Assembly (NCBI GenBank): GCA_046541195.1
Contig: JBKHDT010000022.1
Location: 1 to 33,449, forward strand
Direction: 5' to 3'
Length of the DNA: 33,449 nt
Source of the DNA: JBKHDT01 sp046541195
Lineage (GTDB): Bacteria > Pseudomonadota > Gammaproteobacteria > Halothiobacillales > Halothiobacillaceae
In this document: positions 29,203 through 33,449 of the stretch, in pieces
How the letters are laid out: every line of letters starts with the position of its first letter
Position numbering within the stretch: the first letter of the stretch is position 1
The notes under the pieces: generated by a model
Told to the model about the DNA's origin: nothing
Seen by the model: the letters and a program-made list of their open reading frames with translations, nothing else
Database searches by the model: none
Position numbers and translations under genes: made by a program

Positions 29203-31311
29203 ATGGCGTTTGATGCCAACAACGAGCTTTTGCAGGATTTCCTGATCGAGGCCGGGGAGCTGCTCGAGGGGCTGAACGGTCAGCTCATCGACCTGGAGCG
29301 GGCGCCGAACGATCGGGATCTGCTCAATGCCGTCTTCCGGAGTTTTCACACCATCAAGGGTGGCGCGGGGTTTCTGGAGATCGACCCGCTGGTGGAGGTC
29401 TGTCACCGGGCCGAGGATGTCTTCAACCTGCTGCGCAACGGCGAGCTTCAGGTCGACAGCAACCTGATGGACGTGATGTTGCGCGTGCTCGACGTGCTCA
29501 ACGACATGTTCGCCTCCCTGCGTGCCGGGGTCCTGCCGGAGCCCACCTCGCAGTCCTTCCTCGACGAGATCGAGTCGCTCAAGCATCCCGAGGTGGCAAA
29601 GGCTCCGGCAGCGCAGCCCGCGCCGCGGCCGGAACCGGCTCGGCAGCAAGAGCCGGCCGGGGTCACGGATGAGGCCGAGTCCGAGTACGCGTCCATGCTG
29701 GCCGAACTGGATGAAGAGACCCAGCCTGATCAGGCGGCATCGGGCGATGACGAACTGATTACCGACGAAGAGTTCGAGTCCCTGCTCGACCAGCTGCACG
29801 GTCCAGGCCAGTTCAAGGTCCCTGCGGCGGCCCAGGAGCCGGCCGCGGATCAGCCGGGCCAGGCCGTGGGCGGTTCCGGCAATGACGACGAGCTGATTAC
29901 CGACGAGGAGTTCGAGAAGGTTCTCGACCAGCTTTACGGCGAGGGCAAGGGACCCTCGACGCAGTTGGCCCCGGAGCCTGAGGCGCCGAAGGTTGAGCCA
30001 CCTGCGGAAAAAACCCTGGAGCCGGTCAGGCCAGAGGAGTCCACCCCGGCTGCCAGCAGGCCCGTGGTGCCGGTGGGGGGCAAGGTCGGCGGTGGCCGGG
30101 GCGGGCAGCAACCGGTCGTCGAGACCACCGTTCGGGTGGATACCGAGCGTCTGGACGCGATCATGAACATGGTCGGCGAGCTGGTGCTGGTACGCAACCG
30201 AATGAATACGCTCAAGAGCACCTTCGAAAGCGAGGATGTCTCCCAGGTGGTGGCCAGCCTGGACATGGTGACCTCCGATCTGCAGGCGGCCGTGATGAAG
30301 ACGCGCATGCAGCCGGTCAAGAAGGTGTTCGGCCGGTTTCCGCGGGTCGTGCGTGACGTGGCGCGGCAGCTGGGCAAGGAGGTGGATCTGGTCATGGAGG
30401 GCGAGGACACCGACCTGGACAAGAATCTGGTCGAGGCCCTGGCCGACCCGCTGGTACACCTTGTACGCAACTCCGTGGACCACGGCATCGAGATGCCCGA
30501 CGTGCGCGAGTCCAAGGGCAAGCCCCGGACCGGCACCGTCACCCTGTCGGCTGCGCAGGAGGGCGATCACATCCTGCTGTCGATTCACGACGACGGTGCG
30601 GGCATGGATGCCGAGAAGCTGCGTCGAAAGGTGGTCGAGAAGGGGCTGATGGATCAGGACATGGCTTCCCGGCTCTCCGAGAACGAGTGCTACGAGTTGA
30701 TCCTGCTGCCCGGGTTCTCCACCAAGGAGCAGATCTCCGACATTTCCGGTCGTGGCGTCGGCATGGACGTGGTCAAGACCGCGATTTCCAAGCTCTCGGG
30801 CACCATCAGTATCGATTCCGAGCTGGAGGTCGGCACGCGGATCATCATCAAGGTCCCGCTGACCTTGGCGATCCTGCCCACTCTGATGGTCGTGGTCAGC
30901 GGACGCAAGTACGCGCTGCCGCTGGGGGTGGTCAGCGAGATCTTCGACATGGACGGCATGGATACCAATATCGTCGACGGGCAGCACACCATCACCGTGC
31001 GCGACCGGGCGTTGCCGTTGTACAACCTCAAGCAGTGGCTGGCCCTGCGTGGCGAGCAGGTTCCCCCGCTGGGCAAGGCCGAGCAGGTCGTGCTCGTCCA
31101 GGTCGGCGCGCAGCTGATCGGTCTGGTGGTGGACAGCGTGATCGGCCAGGAAGAGGTGGTCATCAAGCCGCTCGGAGAGATCCTGCACGGGGTTTCCGGA
31201 TTCGCCGGTGCCACGATCACGGGGGATGGACACATCGCCCTGATTCTGGACCTGGCCGGCCTGGTTCGGCAATACGGCGGTCTGGGCCGGCGTGACCTGA
31301 GGATGGCCTGA
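29203..31311 (+). CDS. cheA: Chemotaxis histidine kinase CheA
   Basis: This 702-residue kinase phosphorylates CheY and CheB. The HPt domain (about 1-105) has phosphorylated His49 in FRSFHTIKGGAGFLE. Instead of a folded P2 domain, residues 110-300 are a Pro/Ala/Glu-rich linker with two copies of DELITDEEF..LDQL (183-200 and 229-246). The dimerisation domain begins near 307 (VRVDTERLDAIMNMVGELV). The ATP-binding domain has HLVRNSVDHGIE (N-box, about 420-431), HDDGAGMD and GRGVGMDVVK. A CheW-like domain ends the protein. The ribosome-binding site is AAAGGGGAAG. The motif pair probably docks CheY or CheB. Confidence 0.97.
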   Translation: MAFDANNELLQDFLIEAGELLEGLNGQLIDLERAPNDRDLLNAVFRSFHTIKGGAGFLEIDPLVEVCHRAEDVFNLLRNGELQVDSNLMDVMLRVLDVLNDMFASLRAGVLPEPTSQSFLDEIESLKHPEVAKAPAAQPAPRPEPARQQEPAGVTDEAESEYASMLAELDEETQPDQAASGDDELITDEEFESLLDQLHGPGQFKVPAAAQEPAADQPGQAVGGSGNDDELITDEEFEKVLDQLYGEGKGPSTQLAPEPEAPKVEPPAEKTLEPVRPEESTPAASRPVVPVGGKVGGGRGGQQPVVETTVRVDTERLDAIMNMVGELVLVRNRMNTLKSTFESEDVSQVVASLDMVTSDLQAAVMKTRMQPVKKVFGRFPRVVRDVARQLGKEVDLVMEGEDTDLDKNLVEALADPLVHLVRNSVDHGIEMPDVRESKGKPRTGTVTLSAAQEGDHILLSIHDDGAGMDAEKLRRKVVEKGLMDQDMASRLSENECYELILLPGFSTKEQISDISGRGVGMDVVKTAISKLSGTISIDSELEVGTRIIIKVPLTLAILPTLMVVVSGRKYALPLGVVSEIFDMDGMDTNIVDGQHTITVRDRALPLYNLKQWLALRGEQVPPLGKAEQVVLVQVGAQLIGLVVDSVIGQEEVVIKPLGEILHGVSGFAGATITGDGHIALILDLAGLVRQYGGLGRRDLRMA
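29749..29940 (+). repeat. Duplicated docking-like motif in the CheA linker
   Basis: DELITDEEF(E)xxLDQLxG occurs at residues 183-200 (29749-29802) and again at 229-246 (29887-29940), separated by 28 proline/alanine-rich residues. The two copies are nearly identical in protein and strongly similar in DNA, while the spacer is diverged. Confidence 0.85.
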
Positions 31312-31315
31312 TCTC

Positions 31316-32392
31316 ATGGCGATGCGTGTATTGATCGTCGATGATTCCGCGTTTTTCCGAAAGGCGCTCAAGGAGGTCCTGACAGCGGACGGTTTCCTTG
31401 AAGTGGTCGGGGAGGCAGTCAACGGGCGGGAGGCGATCGATAAGGCGGCGCGGCTGGAACCGGACGTGATCACCATGGACGTCGAGATGCCGGTCATGGA
31501 CGGGATTTCGGCCGTGCGGGAGATCATGAAGGCGAAACCGACGCCGATCCTCATGCTCTCGGCCCTGACGCAGGCCGGAGCAGAGGCCACGCTGGACGCG
31601 CTGGATGCCGGCGCAGTGGACTTCTGGCCCAAGGACACCACCGATCCGAAGAGCACCCTTCACCAGTCGGCACGTTTGTTGCGTGCCCGCTTGCGGACAC
31701 TGGCGGTCCGGGGTGTGCCCCGGAAGGCCAGGGCGCCGCTGGTGCCACCCTCCGCATCGACTGCCGGAAAGGTCGAACGCGGGTCGGGGCTCCAGGCCGG
31801 TGACCTGCGCGGGGTGATCTCCCGCAGGGGCATGGTGGTGATCGGTGCCTCGACCGGCGGGCCGGCCGCGCTTCAGATCGTGCTTGAGCGCATACCGGCT
31901 GGCTTTCCGGTTCCGGTGCTGATTGCGCAGCATATGCCGGCGGCCTTCACCGGCCCGTTTGCGCAGCGCCTGGACGCGATTTCGGGGTTGAAGATCAGCG
32001 AAGCGGTCGATGGCGAACCGCTGCTGCCCGGTCATGCCTACGTCATTCCAGGCGGCGTCCATGGAGAGGTGATCCGGCAACAGGGCCAGTGCGCCTTTCG
32101 ACGCCGGGAGCCGGCGGCAAACGAGCACTACCGGCCGAGCGTATCGATCGCGTTAGCCTCGGCCGCCATGGTCTACGGAGCCGACACCCTCGGCGTGGTG
32201 CTCACGGGCATGGGGGATGACGGCGCCCAGGGTGCCCGGATGGTCCGGGACAGTGGCGGACACGTCTGGTCCCAGGACCAGGCCAGTTGTGTAATCTACG
32301 GCATGCCGGCGGCCGTGGCGAAGGCCGGTCTTTCCGAGGCGGTACTGCCGCTCGGTCAGATCGGTGATGCAATCGCGGGGTGCGTACGATGA
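31316..32392 (+). CDS. cheB: Chemotaxis methylesterase/glutamine deamidase CheB
   Basis: This 358-residue protein removes methyl groups from chemoreceptors in adaptation. The N-terminal receiver has Asp55 (TMDVEMPVMDG) and Asp9/Asp10. The C-terminal esterase has Ser179 (GASTGGP), His206 (AQHMPA) and the aspartate in MGDDGA (301-302), with the spacing of the known catalytic triad. It follows cheA by four bases and overlaps the ParA-family gene (ATGA). No cheR is seen in the window. Confidence 0.97.
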   Translation: MAMRVLIVDDSAFFRKALKEVLTADGFLEVVGEAVNGREAIDKAARLEPDVITMDVEMPVMDGISAVREIMKAKPTPILMLSALTQAGAEATLDALDAGAVDFWPKDTTDPKSTLHQSARLLRARLRTLAVRGVPRKARAPLVPPSASTAGKVERGSGLQAGDLRGVISRRGMVVIGASTGGPAALQIVLERIPAGFPVPVLIAQHMPAAFTGPFAQRLDAISGLKISEAVDGEPLLPGHAYVIPGGVHGEVIRQQGQCAFRRREPAANEHYRPSVSIALASAAMVYGADTLGVVLTGMGDDGAQGARMVRDSGGHVWSQDQASCVIYGMPAAVAKAGLSEAVLPLGQIGDAIAGCVR

Positions 32393-33195
32393 AGATCTGG
32401 GCAGTGGCGAATCAAAAGGGCGGGGTCGGCAAGACCACCACCACCGTTTCCCTGGCCGGCCTGCTGGCCGAGCGCGGGCAGCGTGTGCTGCTGGTCGACA
32501 TCGACCCGCACGGTTCGATGACGTCCTACTTCGGGATGGAACCCGAGGCGCCCGGCGCCAGCGTGTACAGCCTGTTCAAGGCGGCGGGCGAAGGGCGAAC
32601 CATCGACCCTGCGCGGGTGGTCCATCCGACCTTTCACGAACACATTGCGCTGATGCCCGCGTCCACGGCGCTGGCGACCCTCGACCGGCAGCTTGCCGGT
32701 CGAGGCGGCATGGGGCTGGTGCTGCGCTGGGCCTTCGATCGACTGAGCAAGCAATACGACTATGTGCTGATCGACTGTCCGCCGATTCTCGGTGTCACGA
32801 TGGTCAATGCCCTGGCGGCGGCCAGTTACCTGATCATTCCCGTCCAGACCGAGTTTTTGGCGCTCAAGGGGCTTGAGCGGATGATGCGGACGCTGTCGAT
32901 GATTCAGCACTCGCGTACACGTCGTCTGGAGTACCGGATTCTGCCGACCATGTACGACCAGCGTACGCGCGCCTCGCTGGAAACCCTGCGCCAACTGCGC
33001 GCCCGTTACGATGACGAGGTCTGGGGGGACGTGATTCCGGTGGATACCCAGTTCCGGGAGGCCAGTCGCAAGGGACGGCCGTTGCCGCTGCTGTTGCCCG
33101 AAAGTCGCGGTGCCCGGGCCTATGCCCGGTTCCTCGATGACCTCGACCCGCCCGGTGCCGAAATCGGGACCCTTCGAGAGGAGCGTGTCCAATGA
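32389..33195 (+). CDS. ParA-family ATPase of the chemotaxis cluster (ParC-like)
   Basis: This is a 268-residue ParA/MinD-type ATPase with deviant Walker A KGGVGKT (residues 10-16), VDIDPHGSMTSYFG and YVLIDCPPILGVTMVNAL. ParA proteins in this position, between cheB and a cheW-like gene, position chemotaxis arrays at the cell pole in Vibrio and Pseudomonas (ParC). ATG 32389 overlaps the cheB stop, and its stop overlaps the next start. A carboxysome-positioning McdA is less likely, given the chemotaxis setting. Confidence 0.88.
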   Translation: MKIWAVANQKGGVGKTTTTVSLAGLLAERGQRVLLVDIDPHGSMTSYFGMEPEAPGASVYSLFKAAGEGRTIDPARVVHPTFHEHIALMPASTALATLDRQLAGRGGMGLVLRWAFDRLSKQYDYVLIDCPPILGVTMVNALAAASYLIIPVQTEFLALKGLERMMRTLSMIQHSRTRRLEYRILPTMYDQRTRASLETLRQLRARYDDEVWGDVIPVDTQFREASRKGRPLPLLLPESRGARAYARFLDDLDPPGAEIGTLREERVQ

Positions 33196-33449
33196 GCCAG
33201 ATAGCCGATCATCGCGAGCTGGCCGAGCAGGAATCCGCCATCCTCGACTACCTTGATGGCCTGCTGGCCGAGGAGGAGGCGGGCGGGGCGCACCTGCGCC
33301 TTGTCCACCCGTCCGTCGGTGACGCATCATCCGGGGCGCCACAAGGGGACGACGAGCATGATCTGCCGGCAGACAATCTGAAGCCGGGGGATGACGAGAC
33401 GCTCCAGGACGAGGCGATCCAGGGCGAGACGCTCCAGGACGAGGCGATC
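33192..33449 (+). CDS. N-terminal part of a probable CheW-domain (ParP-like) protein, truncated by window end
   Basis: The ORF opens with ATG 33192, overlapping the ParA-family stop (ATGA), and runs off the window after 86 codons. The N-terminus is a short acidic helix (ESAILDYLDGLLAEEEAGG) followed by a charged, repeat-containing linker. Nothing of a CheW domain is visible yet, so the call rests on the conserved order cheB-parA-cheW/parP. The linker ends in 15-base tandem repeats. Confidence 0.55.
   Translation, partial: MSQIADHRELAEQESAILDYLDGLLAEEEAGGAHLRLVHPSVGDASSGAPQGDDEHDLPADNLKPGDDETLQDEAIQGETLQDEAI
33393..33449 (+). repeat. 15-base tandem repeat encoding DETLQ/DEAIQ units
   Basis: Units start at 33393, 33408, 33423 and 33438 and read DETLQ, DEAIQ, GETLQ and DEAI, with a 30-base higher-order period. 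The last unit is cut by the window edge, so the array may continue. This is a slippage-prone acidic linker repeat. Confidence 0.85.

Noticed and set aside
32389..33195. ParA-family gene as the missing carboxysome McdA
   Set aside because: It is translationally coupled to cheB and to the next chemotaxis gene, about 26 kb from the cso operon; a chemotaxis ParC role is far more likely.
1..33449. Mobile elements, CRISPR arrays, tRNA or rRNA genes
   Set aside because: No transposase or integrase, no regularly spaced repeats, and no tRNA- or rRNA-like sequence was recognised on reading both strands.

Overview
The window is GC-rich with a strong G/C bias at third codon positions. It looks like the chromosome of a chemolithoautotrophic gammaproteobacterium, probably a sulfur oxidiser of the Ectothiorhodospiraceae / Thioalkalivibrio kind. 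The reasons are an alpha-type carboxysome locus, the gammaproteobacterial lpoA-yraN-SIS cluster, and a fli-flh-che cluster with fleN, fliA and cheZ. The genus is an inference and cannot be fixed from this sequence alone.

Region 1 (1-6437, + strand) is the 3' part of an alpha-carboxysome operon: csoS2 (5' end outside the window), csoSCA, csoS4A, csoS4B, three near-identical hexamer genes csoS1C/A/B, a carboxysome-associated bacterioferritin-like protein, acRAF and a 61-codon ORF. The small ORF may be an orphan carboxysome-positioning McdB, since no mcdA is present. Strong hairpins without T-runs lie between the csoS1 genes, and a clear Rho-independent terminator closes the operon at 6411-6437. 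cbbLS should lie just upstream of the window.

Region 2 (6500-10482, + strand) is an inorganic-carbon uptake and control module: a STAS-less SulP-family transporter, the SbtA bicarbonate transporter, a PII-like SbtB/CPII protein, and a CbbR-type LysR regulator. Together with region 1 it forms a CO2-concentrating mechanism: bicarbonate is imported, CsoSCA dehydrates it to CO2 inside the shell, and Rubisco fixes the CO2.

Region 3 (10574-14967, - strand) runs lpoA, yraN, a degenerate DiaA/GmhA-like SIS protein and a GlcD-like FAD oxidase. rsmI is divergent (15085-15963, +) and is followed by a GAF-like/GGDEF diguanylate cyclase (16140-17084, +).

Region 4 (17221-33449, + strand) is a tightly packed flagellar and chemotaxis operon: fliLMNOPQR, flhB, flhA, flhF, fleN, fliA, cheY, cheZ, cheA, cheB, a ParA-family ATPase, and the start of what is probably a CheW-domain (ParP-like) gene cut off by the window end. 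Most junctions are ATGA or TGATG overlaps. Unusual points are a 21-codon leader ORF coupled to fliR, duplicated CheY-docking-like motifs in the CheA linker, and short tandem repeats before cheA and in the last gene. No mobile elements, CRISPR arrays, tRNAs or rRNAs were seen, and no gene-free stretch exceeds 300 bases.
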